Below, piece after piece: positions 44,254-52,502 of a stretch of 64,000 bases of DNA (the stretch's first letter is position 1; each line of letters opens with the position of its first letter). Both the position numbers and the translations under genes were made by a program. The notes beneath the pieces are model-generated. The model was not told the DNA's origin and searched no databases. It was given only the letters and a program-made list of their open reading frames with translations. Origin of the DNA: G965205725 sp965205725 (lineage in GTDB: Bacteria > Pseudomonadota > Gammaproteobacteria > Pseudomonadales > Halieaceae); the NCBI GenBank assembly GCA_965205725.1, contig OZ242189.1, positions 2,542,001-2,606,000 of the forward strand, read 5' to 3'.

Positions 44254-44265
44254 GTCGGCACTTGG

Positions 44266-44321
44266 GTTGCCACTTAGGTTGCCACTTAGGTTGCCACTTA
44301 GGTTGCCACTTAGGTTGCCAC
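44266..44321. repeat. 12-bp tandem repeat array after parB
   Basis: Four perfect copies of GTTGCCACTTAG (44266-44313) are followed by a partial fifth, GTTGCCAC, which runs directly into the left end of the IS3-family element at 44322. A degenerate unit (CGGCACTTGG) precedes the array, so it was probably there before the element arrived. Confidence 0.92.
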
Positions 44322-44410
44322 AGAGGTGGCCCCAGAAATCTGAACAGCGCTGTAAGTGGATTTCCTGCCTGACTTAGGGCATCGTATTGCCCGTACTCAG
44401 GAGAATCGAC

Positions 44411-44713
44411 ATGGCCAGAAGACCTCGCCGTAATCACTCACCCCAGTTCAAGGCCAAAGTGGCTCTGGATGCCGTCAAAGGCGAACAGACGGCAGCGGAG
44501 CTGTCCCAGCGCTTCGATGTACACCCCAACCAGATTACCCAGTGGAAGACGCAGTTGTTGGAGCGCTCTGCCGATGTATTTGGCGGTGGGGAGTCCAAGG
44601 AGCCTCGGGTGGATGTGAAGACACTCCATGCCAAAATTGGAGAGCTGACGCTGGAAAATGATTTTTTAGAAGGCGCGCTCAACAAGGCGGGATTGCTGAG
44701 CGAAAAACGATGA
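44411..44713 (+). CDS. IS3-family transposase OrfA
   Basis: OrfA supplies the DNA-binding helix-turn-helix (SPQFKAKVALDAVKGEQTAAELSQRFDVHPNQITQWKTQL) and a C-terminal leucine-zipper segment (LHAKIGELTLENDFLEGAL). I choose ATG at 44411, preceded by AGGAGA, giving 100 residues; the frame is open to 44387. Its stop overlaps the OrfB start. A run GAAAAAC just before the stop could permit the frameshifting that makes the OrfAB fusion transposase in this family. Confidence 0.92.
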   Translation: MARRPRRNHSPQFKAKVALDAVKGEQTAAELSQRFDVHPNQITQWKTQLLERSADVFGGGESKEPRVDVKTLHAKIGELTLENDFLEGALNKAGLLSEKR

Positions 44714-45537
44714 TCGACCGCAACCACACACTGCCGATCAGTCGGCAGGCCAAACTACTGGATATCAGTCGAGGCACTGTGTACTACCCGCCCAAACCAG
44801 TCAGTCCTCGCAATCAGATGCTGATGAATCGGATTGACCGTCTGCACTTGGAGCTGCCGTTCGCCGGTGCCCGGATGCTACGGGGTCTACTGCGCCAAGA
44901 AGGCCACAAGGTGGGCCGCTCGAAAGTCGCCAGGCTTATGAGGGTCATGAGCATTGAAGCGCTGTATCGCAAGCCCAAGACCACACGGCGACACCCAGGG
45001 CACAAAGTCTATCCGTACCTGCTGCGTAATCTGGCGGTGACTCGATCCAACCAGGCGTGGGCGATGGACATCACGTACATTCCGATGGCTCGTGGATTTG
45101 TCTACCTGGCAGCCGTCGTGGATTGGTATTCTCGGCGAGTCTTATCCTGGAAGGTCTCCACCACCATGGATGTGTACTTCTGTCTGGAGGCGGTGGAGGA
45201 AGCCATGGAGCACCATGGCAAGCCGGAGATTATGAATACCGACCAGGGCAGCCAGTTCACCAGCCAGGCCTTCACCGGTCTGCTGAAGGGAAATGGTATC
45301 CAGATCAGCATGGATGGCAAAGGCGCCTGGCGGGACAATGTGTTTGTTGAACGCCTATGGCGATCGCTGAAGTACGAGGAAGTCTACCTGCATGCGTATG
45401 ACACGGTCTCGGCGGCCAAGGCAGGACTGGATCGCTACTTTCGGTTCTACAACAACCGGCGACCTCACAGCAGTCTTGACCGACAAACACCGAATCAGTT
45501 TTACTATGAATCGCTGCCACTACCCATGGCAGCTTAA
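44710..45537 (+). CDS. IS3-family transposase OrfB (DDE integrase core)
   Basis: The 275-residue protein has an HTH_21 segment (HLELPFAGARMLRGLLRQEGHKVGRSKVARLMR) and an intact DDE catalytic core. The catalytic residues are in AMDITYIPM, NTDQGSQFTS and VERLWRSLKYEEVYL. It ends NNRRPHSSLDRQTPNQFYY. It therefore looks active. Its own ATG overlaps the OrfA stop (ATGA). The IS1595-family element is inserted 21 bp after its stop, so it did not break the gene. Confidence 0.94.
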   Translation: MIDRNHTLPISRQAKLLDISRGTVYYPPKPVSPRNQMLMNRIDRLHLELPFAGARMLRGLLRQEGHKVGRSKVARLMRVMSIEALYRKPKTTRRHPGHKVYPYLLRNLAVTRSNQAWAMDITYIPMARGFVYLAAVVDWYSRRVLSWKVSTTMDVYFCLEAVEEAMEHHGKPEIMNTDQGSQFTSQAFTGLLKGNGIQISMDGKGAWRDNVFVERLWRSLKYEEVYLHAYDTVSAAKAGLDRYFRFYNNRRPHSSLDRQTPNQFYYESLPLPMAA

Positions 45538-45558
45538 ACCCAGTGCAGGCATACACTT

Positions 45559-46593
45559 ACCTAATTACCATTATGGCTAAGCTCTGCTATACTGTACATA
45601 AACACAGTTTCGGTATTTGATTCACAAGGAGACCAGTCATGGCGCGTAATAAAGTGCAATTCCAGAAAGGCATCAGCTTGAACGAATTCATCAATCAGTA
45701 CGGTACCGAAAAGCAGTGCTTCAATGCACTTTATGCGTGGCGCTGGCCCGAAGGATTCCAATGCCCGAATTGCAACCACGATAAGTGCTGTCAGTTAACC
45801 AGTCGCAAACTACAGCAGTGCAATCGCTGTCACCACCAAACGTCACTGACCGCTGGAACGATCTTTGAATCCACCAAACTACCATTAACACTATGGTTTC
45901 AGGGTATCTATCTGGTCACTCAGGATAAGAAAGGTATCTCGGCAATGAAACTACATCGTCATCTAGGCATTTCCTACAATGCGGCCTGGAGAATGAAGCA
46001 CAAACTCATGCAGGTGATGATGGAGCGGGATCACCCGAAGAAACTATCGGGCTTTATTGAATTGGATGATGCCTATCTGGGAGGCGAGCGTACGGGGTGT
46101 AAACCGGGGCGCGGTGCTGCTGGTAAGACCCCTTTTGTGGCGGCGGTCGAGACCACTAGCGACCATTGCCCCGTTCGGGTTAAGTTGTCGGTCGTAAAGG
46201 GTTTCCGAACCGAAGAGATCAAGTCATGGACTCAGCAACATCTGACCGAGGGCAGTACCGTCATCTCCGATGGTTTGGCGTGTTTTAATGCCGTCGCTGA
46301 TGCAGGGTGTTTACACGACAAGATTGTATGCGGCGGCGGGAGAGCCTCTGTTGAAGAGCCTGAGTTCTATTGGGTCAATACTATTCTCGGTCATTTAAAG
46401 AGTTCCTTACGCAGTACCTATCATGGGATTCGACCGCAATACGCACAGCGTTACTTGTCAGAATTTCAGTATCGTTTCAATCGTCGCTTTGATTTGTGCG
46501 GGCTAATACCGAGGCTTGCTCGTGCCGCGCTCAGGACACCGCCAATGCCGGACAATATCTTGAAGATTGGCTTAGGTTAAGTGGTAATTAGGT
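45559..46593 (+). mobile_element. IS1595-family insertion sequence
   Basis: The inverted ends ACCTAATTACC (45559-45569) and GGTAATTAGGT (46583-46593) bound the element, with further matched bases inside (CTAAG). ACACTT flanks it on both sides (45553-45558 and 46594-46599). The family normally duplicates 8 bp; only 6 match here. It carries one intact transposase gene and sits within the right end of the IS3-family element. Confidence 0.88.
45639..46580 (+). CDS. IS1595-family (ISXO2-like) transposase
   Basis: The 313-residue protein has an N-terminal zinc ribbon (CPNC near residue 40; CNRCHH near 60) and an ISXO2-type catalytic domain. The acidic residues lie in IELDDAYLGGE and VISDGLACF. The third position is Asn-Lys (WVNTILGHLKSS) rather than Glu, as described for DDNK members of this family. 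It ends in RFNRRFDL and RLARAAL. The frame is intact, with AAGGAGA upstream of the ATG, so the element may still be mobile. Confidence 0.94.
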   Translation: MARNKVQFQKGISLNEFINQYGTEKQCFNALYAWRWPEGFQCPNCNHDKCCQLTSRKLQQCNRCHHQTSLTAGTIFESTKLPLTLWFQGIYLVTQDKKGISAMKLHRHLGISYNAAWRMKHKLMQVMMERDHPKKLSGFIELDDAYLGGERTGCKPGRGAAGKTPFVAAVETTSDHCPVRVKLSVVKGFRTEEIKSWTQQHLTEGSTVISDGLACFNAVADAGCLHDKIVCGGGRASVEEPEFYWVNTILGHLKSSLRSTYHGIRPQYAQRYLSEFQYRFNRRFDLCGLIPRLARAALRTPPMPDNILKIGLG

Positions 46594-46640
46594 ACACTTA
46601 TAGAATTGGGATTGCTGTTCAAATAACCGGGGCCACCTCT

Positions 46641-47192
46641 GCGAGAGCCACGGCGCCGCCCTGGGCGGGGTGGTGGACGCCTGCCCGCCGGGGCAATCCA
46701 AATACACCACCCAGCGCCGGGAATCCGACCGCGTGGAAATTCTTTCCGGCGTGTTTGAAGGAGTGACCACCGGAACGCCCATCGGGCTTTTGGTGCACAA
46801 CGAAGACCCGCGAAGCCGGGACTATGAAAAATCAAAGACCGCTTCCGCCCCGGCCACGCCGATTACACCTACCTCAAAAATACGGCCTGCGCGACTACTG
46901 CGGCGGCGGACGTGCATCGGCCCGGGAGACCACCATGCGGGTAGCCGCCGGCGGCATACTGGGCGGTATTTCCAGCGGACAGAACATCGAAGTACGAGTC
47001 GCCTTCAAACCGACCTCCAGCATCACCACGCCGGGAAAAACCGTAAACCTTGACAACCAAAACGTAGACGCAGTAGTCACCGGCCGACACGACCCCTGCG
47101 TCGGCATCCGCGCAGTACCCATCGTTGAAGCCATGCTGGCACTGGTACTAATGGACCACGCACTACGCGACCGCGCACAAAACCCGAAATGA
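46641..47192 (+). pseudogene. aroC: Decayed chorismate synthase (aroC) fragment
   Basis: The sequence starts inside the family's GESHG motif directly at the IS3 end, so the 5' codons are missing. It reads ESHGAALGGVVDACPPG, then jumps to SKYTTQRRESDRVEILSGVFEGVTTGTPIGLL, losing about 20 residues. Two single-base losses in A-runs, near 46825-46829 and 46875-46879, shift the frame. QKYGLRDYCGGGRASARETTMRVAAG is then fused to GILGGISSGQNIE, deleting roughly 120 residues. The end, TGRHDPCVGIRAVPIVEAMLALVLMDH, is well conserved. It cannot make active enzyme, so a functional aroC must exist elsewhere. Confidence 0.92.
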
Positions 47193-47230
47193 AAGGCCGC
47201 CGCTGGATGGCCGCCTGTCCCGCCCTGCGC

Positions 47231-47259
47231 TGTCATTTCCTGCGTGGCAGGGAATGACA
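47231..47259. repeat. Hairpin repeat with 12-bp arms
   Basis: TGTCATTTCCTG (47231-47242) and CAGGGAATGACA (47248-47259) form a stem with one G-T wobble around a 5-bp loop. It resembles the widespread TCATTCC...GGAATGA palindromes of gammaproteobacteria. The rest of the 306-bp gap 47193-47498 holds only this hairpin and the attC-like site. Confidence 0.7.
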
Positions 47260-47429
47260 AGAAATGCAGGAAAACACAAAAATCGCCGTGGGGTTTTATA
47301 TTTGGATTGCCCTGGATAACTTATTTGTCGGGTTTCTTTGGGAGATTCTGAAACCCTCAGTGAATGGGTTGAGTTTGGATTTTATTTCTGTTTTCTGATG
47401 GCTAGGCATTAATTAATATTCCTTTATGG

Positions 47430-47504
47430 ATCTAACGGCTTGCATCGGCGGAAAATTTCGGAGCACAGTATAGCACTCTGTCCGACTGCATGCGTTTGTT
47501 AGGT
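47430..47504 (-). other. attC: Integron attC-like recombination site
   Basis: The 75-bp region is bounded by ATCTAAC (47430-47436, RYYYAAC) and GTTAGGT (47498-47504, GTTRRRY). The arms continue to pair: TGCATCGG on the left against TGCAGTCGG from the right strand, which leaves one extrahelical base, and CGGA/ACAG segments follow inside. This matches the architecture of attC sites. Read on the minus strand, ACCTAAC overlaps the TAA stop of the DUF4238 gene, as expected at the 3' end of a gene cassette. No integrase or second complete site is present. Confidence 0.6.
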
Positions 47505-48413
47505 CGCAGTGTTAAATACAGAAATCTCTCCATCTATTCGCATTAAGAATTTATCAGTCGAGGAAAATAAGTGCCTTTCTGAATTGGATGCAATTCGCGT
47601 ATTAAAAGCAGATAACTTGGATTCAGAGATTTCTACCACCTCTTTTAGTGGTTCCTCATAAACACCGTACATTAGCAATTGTGGACTTAAAGGGAAGATT
47701 ATATCAGTGTTGGGTGTGCCTAATCTCGCGGGACGATTGGAGGGTAGTTTCGAAGTTACCACCACAGGGTGATCACAGGTAATCACTTTCCAATCGTCAG
47801 TTTTAACTACGAGTAAAGTCCAAGACCTTTCACCGAGTTTTGGAAGAATTTTATCAAAGATTTTAAATTCACTATCATGAAACTCGTCTTGTGGGATCTC
47901 AATCTCGTACATCTCATCTTCAATAAATTTTCTAAATTCTTCATGGGTGACATTATTCGGTTTAACACAACCAGACTTCATCGCACTCTTCATTTGTGAC
48001 TCAAATAGGTTCTTATCATCCGCTAGCATGCCTCCAATTATTCGTACCACCTGTTTTCGAGCATCTCGCGAAGCCGATCTAAACCTAGGGCTTCTGATTG
48101 CGAAAAGACACATAAGATTTAGCAGCCAGTTCAACTCATCAGGAGTCGGATACTCACAGGATGATACAACGCGCTCTAGTGCTTGTGATGCCTCACCTTC
48201 AAATTGTGCCAAAGCATTTTCCAGAGCATCAATTGAATTACCCTCCCGATTGACTCGATTAAAATCTCGTTCAGCGCAAACGTTGTCTGGCGAAGACAAA
48301 AAGTGATTTCTTGATTTAACGTCTACTACGTTTAATTGGCCATCATGAGTTGGATCGACAAAATTCTTTAAGTAGAATTTCGAAATATAGTGATGTTTTC
48401 TCGCAGTAGTCAT
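47499..48413 (-). CDS. DUF4238-domain protein, probable integron cassette gene
   Basis: The N-terminal HHYISKFYLKNF and the central VITCDHPVVVTSKLPSN with FPLSPQLLMYG are characteristic of DUF4238, a family of unknown function often found in mobile regions and sometimes suggested to act in defence. I choose ATG at 48413 (MTTARKHHYIS), giving about 304 residues; the frame is open to 48452. No ribosome-binding site is clear for either start. Its stop codon lies within the attC-like site, so it is probably a captured cassette. Base composition is more AT-rich than the chromosomal core. Confidence 0.82.
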   Translation of the reverse strand: MTTARKHHYISKFYLKNFVDPTHDGQLNVVDVKSRNHFLSSPDNVCAERDFNRVNREGNSIDALENALAQFEGEASQALERVVSSCEYPTPDELNWLLNLMCLFAIRSPRFRSASRDARKQVVRIIGGMLADDKNLFESQMKSAMKSGCVKPNNVTHEEFRKFIEDEMYEIEIPQDEFHDSEFKIFDKILPKLGERSWTLLVVKTDDWKVITCDHPVVVTSKLPSNRPARLGTPNTDIIFPLSPQLLMYGVYEEPLKEVVEISESKLSAFNTRIASNSERHLFSSTDKFLMRIDGEISVFNTAT

Positions 48414-48542
48414 GGTGGGTATGCGGCATAATGGTAGTCGACAATAACGCATAAGCTCACTGGCGGCAATGGGTCTTGGCGGAATGGCTGTCCAGTGTAG
48501 CGTCTGGTTCTATTTGCATTTATTGATGCGCTGATGGCCTGG

Positions 48543-49931
48543 CTACACATTGGTTGCCGCCTTTGCCGGGGCGTTGCTGTTTTGGGTAAATGCTTCTTTT
48601 AACACTGCCTGCATTAGCTGTTCGGCGTGGATTTGGTTGCTGGTGATTTGGGTTTCCAGTTGGTCGCAGAGGGCGAGTAGTTTTTCGACTTTGGTGGCGA
48701 TGGCTTTTTGTTCTGGGAGTGGGGGGATGGGAATTATCCATGATCTTAAAGCAGTTGAACCAATATTTGCTTGATTCGCTGCTCCAGTGGCAGTAGAGAA
48801 TATTTGATTAAGCAAATATTCATTTTTTAGACAATAATCGTAGTAATACGAAAACATTTGTCGATTAAATCTTAAACAACCTACTCGTTGATTTAGATAC
48901 AACTCCTTGTTTTGAAAATGTGATTCATTCAACAATACGGTATAACAATAATCTCTTTTCCCACGTGTTCCAGTCATCGTAATCAGTAGATCGCCCTGCT
49001 TTAGTTTTGCATTTGATCCTTCAGTTGCGACTTCTTCATCAATAAAAACAGGCTTCACATCTAAGTGAACACGATAAGGACGTATATTTCCTAGCCTAAG
49101 CACTTGCTTTGTCCCAGCTTTTTTGAATAAAGGACTTTTAAATGAATACCCCCCAAGAAGATCATCAAGAATTTCACCCAACCGACACCAAACCCACCCA
49201 TCCGGCAAGTCAAACGGTTTTTCTTTTTCGTTAATTGGTGGTAGCGGTTTTTGTTTTTTGATTTTTTTGTCTTTAATCAGTTGGGCTTTTTCAGCGCAAA
49301 TGCGTGCCAGTAGTTCGCTGGCGGGTTCGACATCGGGGTTTTGTTTGCGCCAATCGGCGGTGAGTTTGCCTTCTATGGCTTCTTGCAATATTTGTTGACG
49401 GAGTTTTTTGAGCAGGGTTTGTTGGTGAGTGAGTTCGGTTGAAAGTTCAATATTGGTGCTTTTGCATTTTCCATAAAATCTAATGACTCCGTTCTGAGTC
49501 GTAAGTGATGGGCAAGGAATTTTATATTCAAGGACTTCTTTTGCGCTAATTCTTGAATAGTTGGTACTGCCTACTGCTTTAATTTGTTCCTGCAAGTGAC
49601 CAGAATCAATGATGACCTCAAGATATTTAGGCAGTAACCTTTTCTCATCAATTTCATATAAATAATAGTGACTACTTACAATGGCATTATCAAGTGCAGG
49701 TGGGATAATTCCGTATCCGCCAAACTTTGCATCCATTTCAGCTACGATAAAATTATTGGTAGCGCATATTCTCTGCTTCTTGGTTTTGATTTCCTTTCCT
49801 GGCAGAACATCTCGTTGCACTACGCCACGGCGATGTAACTGAACACGGCAACGTTGATATAGAATACTGTCCTCTATCTCTATAAACTGTTTGCGATAGC
49901 GCAAAACTTCGTTAAGTTTTACCATTCTCAC
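48543..49931 (-). CDS. hsdS: Type I restriction-modification specificity subunit HsdS
   Basis: HsdS determines the DNA target of the HsdRMS complex. The 462-residue protein shows an N-terminal target-recognition domain (about residues 1-165). A central conserved helical region follows (HQQTLLKKLRQQILQEAIEGKLTADWRKQNP), then a second recognition domain introduced by FDLPDGWVWCRLGEIL. The C-terminal helix is LPEQKAIATKVEKLLALCDQLETQI. The start is GTG at 49931, overlapping the hsdM stop; ATG at 49925 is an alternative. It is the last gene of the operon. Confidence 0.93.
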   Translation of the reverse strand: MRMVKLNEVLRYRKQFIEIEDSILYQRCRVQLHRRGVVQRDVLPGKEIKTKKQRICATNNFIVAEMDAKFGGYGIIPPALDNAIVSSHYYLYEIDEKRLLPKYLEVIIDSGHLQEQIKAVGSTNYSRISAKEVLEYKIPCPSLTTQNGVIRFYGKCKSTNIELSTELTHQQTLLKKLRQQILQEAIEGKLTADWRKQNPDVEPASELLARICAEKAQLIKDKKIKKQKPLPPINEKEKPFDLPDGWVWCRLGEILDDLLGGYSFKSPLFKKAGTKQVLRLGNIRPYRVHLDVKPVFIDEEVATEGSNAKLKQGDLLITMTGTRGKRDYCYTVLLNESHFQNKELYLNQRVGCLRFNRQMFSYYYDYCLKNEYLLNQIFSTATGAANQANIGSTALRSWIIPIPPLPEQKAIATKVEKLLALCDQLETQITSNQIHAEQLMQAVLKEAFTQNSNAPAKAATNV

Positions 49932-51373
49932 TACCCCAACTCCTTCCGCAACTGCCCTAACAACTCATCGCCTTTGGCAAAAGATTGATGTAATAAATCC
50001 AGCAATTCAGTACTGCTGTATTGCTTTTCTGCTTCGGGTTGATGCGGGTTTTTAATATCGAGGTTATAGCCGTTGGCTTTGATGGTGTTTATATCCACTT
50101 GCCATGCTTGATCGTTGACTTCGCGCTTGTTCCACCATTTTTTAAGGGTGTCAAACTCGGCCAGTTGTATGGGCTTGGTTTTGGAGTAGGCTTTGTAGCC
50201 TTCGGGCAGTTTGTGTTGGTAATACCAGATGCTTTGGGTCGGCTTGCCTTTGGTGAAAAATAGCAGATTGGTGGCTACCGAGGCAAATGGTTTAAAGACA
50301 GAGTTGGGCAGGCGGATAATGGTGTGCAGGTTACAATCTGCCAGCAATTTTTGTCGGATGCGCTGTTTAACGCCGTCGCCTGTGAGTGACCCATCGGGCA
50401 GGACAATGGCCGCTCTGCCGCCATCTTTGAGCAGATGGATCATTAAAATTAAAAACAGGTCAGCGGATTCTTTGGTGCGGTAGGTTTGCGGAAAATTGTT
50501 TTCATTGTTGTTGGAGACCACGCCACCAAAAGGCGGGTTGGCAAGAATGACATCCACCCGACTTTTTTGTGTGTATTCTGTGAGGGGTTTTGCCAGGGAG
50601 TCGCTGTATTGAATATCGGGCAGGTTGATGTCGTGCAGTATCAAGTTAGTATTGCCGAGTAAATAGGGCAGGGGCTTGTATTCCCAGCCGGTAACATTGC
50701 GTTGCAGGGCTTCACGCTCGGCTACGGTTGTTGCCCTGGCTTTGAGGTGTTCCAGTGCGGCGGTGAGATAGCCGCCCGTACCACAGGCCGGGTCCAGCAC
50801 TTTTTCACCCACTTTGGGGTTGGTCAGCTCTGCCAGCAGTTGGGTAATCGCACGGGGGGTGTAAAACTCGCCCAATGTGCCTGCGCTTTGCAGTTCGCTT
50901 AAAAAGGTTTCGTATATTTGCCCAAAAATCTGCTTGTCTTTGCTGTTGTTAAAGTCAATTTTATTGAGTTTATTGATGACCTGGCGCAGGTGGATACCTG
51001 ACTTCATATAATTGTAGTTATTGGCAAACACTTCACGCACCAACAAGGCACGCCTGCCCGCCGTTGAGGTGGGTTGGTACGCCCCCAGGTTGATGTTTGC
51101 CAGGGTGGGGAACAGGGTTTGATCGACAAATTCCAGCAATTTATCGCCGGTCATCCCCTCGTCATCTGCCGCCCATTCATCCCAGTGCAATGCTTCGGGA
51201 ACGGGAGAGATATAATCATCCTGAAGCAGTTCCAGCTCTTTGTCTTTATCGCTGAATATTTTCAAGAACAGCATCCAGCCCAGTTGCAGAATGCGTAACT
51301 CATCGCTGCCTGTGCCGATGTCTTGACGCATGATGTTTCGGACGGATTTTACGATGCCACTAATGTTTGTCAT
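49931..51373 (-). CDS. hsdM: Type I restriction-modification methyltransferase HsdM
   Basis: HsdM methylates adenine N6 at sites chosen by HsdS. The 480-residue protein has the N-terminal helical domain (MRQDIGTGSDELRILQLGWMLFLKIFSDKDKELEL) and SAM motif I VLDPACGTGGYLTAAL near residue 197. The catalytic motif IV ANPPFGG is near 281. Its start lies inside the last codons of fic (14-bp overlap). Length and motifs indicate an active enzyme. Confidence 0.95.
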   Translation of the reverse strand: MTNISGIVKSVRNIMRQDIGTGSDELRILQLGWMLFLKIFSDKDKELELLQDDYISPVPEALHWDEWAADDEGMTGDKLLEFVDQTLFPTLANINLGAYQPTSTAGRRALLVREVFANNYNYMKSGIHLRQVINKLNKIDFNNSKDKQIFGQIYETFLSELQSAGTLGEFYTPRAITQLLAELTNPKVGEKVLDPACGTGGYLTAALEHLKARATTVAEREALQRNVTGWEYKPLPYLLGNTNLILHDINLPDIQYSDSLAKPLTEYTQKSRVDVILANPPFGGVVSNNNENNFPQTYRTKESADLFLILMIHLLKDGGRAAIVLPDGSLTGDGVKQRIRQKLLADCNLHTIIRLPNSVFKPFASVATNLLFFTKGKPTQSIWYYQHKLPEGYKAYSKTKPIQLAEFDTLKKWWNKREVNDQAWQVDINTIKANGYNLDIKNPHQPEAEKQYSSTELLDLLHQSFAKGDELLGQLRKELG

Positions 51374-52352
51374 TGAATGCCACTCTATATTTTTGTTTCG
51401 GACTATTGGGCGTGTCGGGGTGGCTCATTTTAATCAAGCCTTGTTGTAATGCGGGGAGCAGGTAGTTTTTTCTAAAGGTGGGTTTGTGGGATAAACCGAC
51501 TTTCGCCATGATTTGCGCACTGCTTAAATAGCCCGCTCCCATCACTGATAAGAGTTTTTGAACTGGGTCGTTATCTGGGTCGTTATCTGGGTCGGTGACT
51601 GGGTCGGTGGCATTGATGCTGGCCAAAATAATGGCCAACATAAATTCAATAAATACGCTGCTGTCAGCCTTATCATCCGCACTGGCGAGCGCATTATAGT
51701 AGGCTTGCTGATTATTTTTAATGGTGTTTTCAATCGGCAAAGAATAAAACAACGGACGCCATTGTCCCAAAATCAACGTCTGCCAAAGCCGCCCTATTCT
51801 GCCATTGCCATCGCTAAAGGGGTGAATAAATTCAAATTCATAATGGAAAACACAGCTGCGAATTAACGGATGCTCATCAGTGCGTTTAAGCCAGTGTAGT
51901 AAATCTTTCATTAAAGATTGAACGCGGTCTGCCGGTGGCGCAACATGAATCACTTTACCGCCTTTATGCACACCGACACTGGCACGTCGAAAACGCCCTG
52001 CATCAGACAAAATCTCTTCGGTCATTTTTTTGTGGGCATCCAGCAAGTCGGCCATGCTATGGGGCTGATATTGCGGTAGTAATTCATATACCTTAATCGC
52101 CCCTCGCACTTCGGCAATTTCTTTTTGCGAACCCCGCACCGGAGTACCCTCAATAATAGCGGACACCTGATCCATACCAAGCGTATTACCCTCAATCGCC
52201 AATGTGCCCGTAATCGTTTTAATACGGTTTCGCTTGCGAAACTGCGGCGAGTTTTGAACCTCAAGCAGAGTAGCACCCGCAATCGCCTCACTGATTTGCG
52301 CAACCAGCGAGAGGATTTTTGAGGTGATTTTGTAGGGTGGTTGGTGAGGCAT
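51360..52352 (-). CDS. fic: Fic-domain AMP-transferase with C-terminal winged helix
   Basis: Fic enzymes usually transfer AMP to protein hydroxyl groups. The complete active-site motif HPFSDGNGRIGR lies near residue 181, so catalysis is likely. The N-terminal TLAIEGN near residue 49 matches the (S/T)xxxE(G/N) inhibitory motif of self-inhibited Fic proteins. After the Fic domain comes a DPVTDPDNDPDNDP linker, encoded by 12-bp repeats, and a winged-helix domain (YLSSAQIMAKVGLSHKPTFRKNYLLPALQQGLI). It sits between hsdR and hsdM and overlaps hsdM by 14 bp. Confidence 0.93.
   Translation of the reverse strand: MPHQPPYKITSKILSLVAQISEAIAGATLLEVQNSPQFRKRNRIKTITGTLAIEGNTLGMDQVSAIIEGTPVRGSQKEIAEVRGAIKVYELLPQYQPHSMADLLDAHKKMTEEILSDAGRFRRASVGVHKGGKVIHVAPPADRVQSLMKDLLHWLKRTDEHPLIRSCVFHYEFEFIHPFSDGNGRIGRLWQTLILGQWRPLFYSLPIENTIKNNQQAYYNALASADDKADSSVFIEFMLAIILASINATDPVTDPDNDPDNDPVQKLLSVMGAGYLSSAQIMAKVGLSHKPTFRKNYLLPALQQGLIKMSHPDTPNSPKQKYRVAFNDKH
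51563..51610. repeat. 12-bp tandem repeats inside fic
   Basis: Four 12-bp units begin CTGGGTCG at 51563, 51575, 51587 and 51599. The first two are identical, and the last two end GGTGA/GGTGG. They encode the Asp-Pro-rich linker between the Fic and winged-helix domains; unit changes would keep the frame. Confidence 0.92.
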
Positions 52353-52370
52353 TGGGGTTGGGTTGGTTTT

Positions 52371-52502
52371 TCAGGCTGGTTTTGTGGTGATTGCCCTATC
52401 AGCCACTTCTTGGTCAGTAGCATTTGTATCAATTGGATCGCGAGGATTCTCAGTCCATAAGACTAGTTCCCGAATATTTAGTTTTCTAATTTCTTGTGTC
52501 AT
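52371..52502 (-). CDS. Micro-ORF with a truncated ParB-like N-terminal motif
   Basis: This 43-codon frame begins with an ATG whose A is also the last base of the hsdR stop (TGATG), and stops 18 bp before fic. It reads MTQEIRKLNIRELVLWTENP and continues RDPIDTNATDQEVADRA. This resembles the first strand-helix unit of ParB/sulfiredoxin-like nuclease domains, which normally run on for 80 or more residues. It could be a remnant or a genuine coupled micro-protein. The tight coupling on one side and short spacing on the other argue that it is translated. Confidence 0.55.
   Translation of the reverse strand: MTQEIRKLNIRELVLWTENPRDPIDTNATDQEVADRAITTKPA

Larger units (their letters stand above)
44322..46640 (+). 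mobile_element. IS3-family element interrupted by an IS1595-family element
   Basis: The left end AGAGGTGGCCCCAGAAATCT and the right end ending ACCGGGGCCACCTCT (46626-46640) are inverted repeats, with CTGTTCA also shared inside. Between them are orfA and orfB of an IS3-type transposase, and then a complete IS1595-family element inserted in the non-coding part after orfB. Removing the inner element leaves about 1.28 kb, a normal IS3 size. The two outer flanks differ: repeat array on the left, aroC on the right. No target duplication is seen, which suggests a rearrangement across the element. Confidence 0.85.

Noticed and set aside
44246..44437. Minus-strand frame with repeated WQPK units after parB
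   Set aside because: The repeat is produced by the 12-bp DNA array read through in one frame; there is no start signal or conserved domain.
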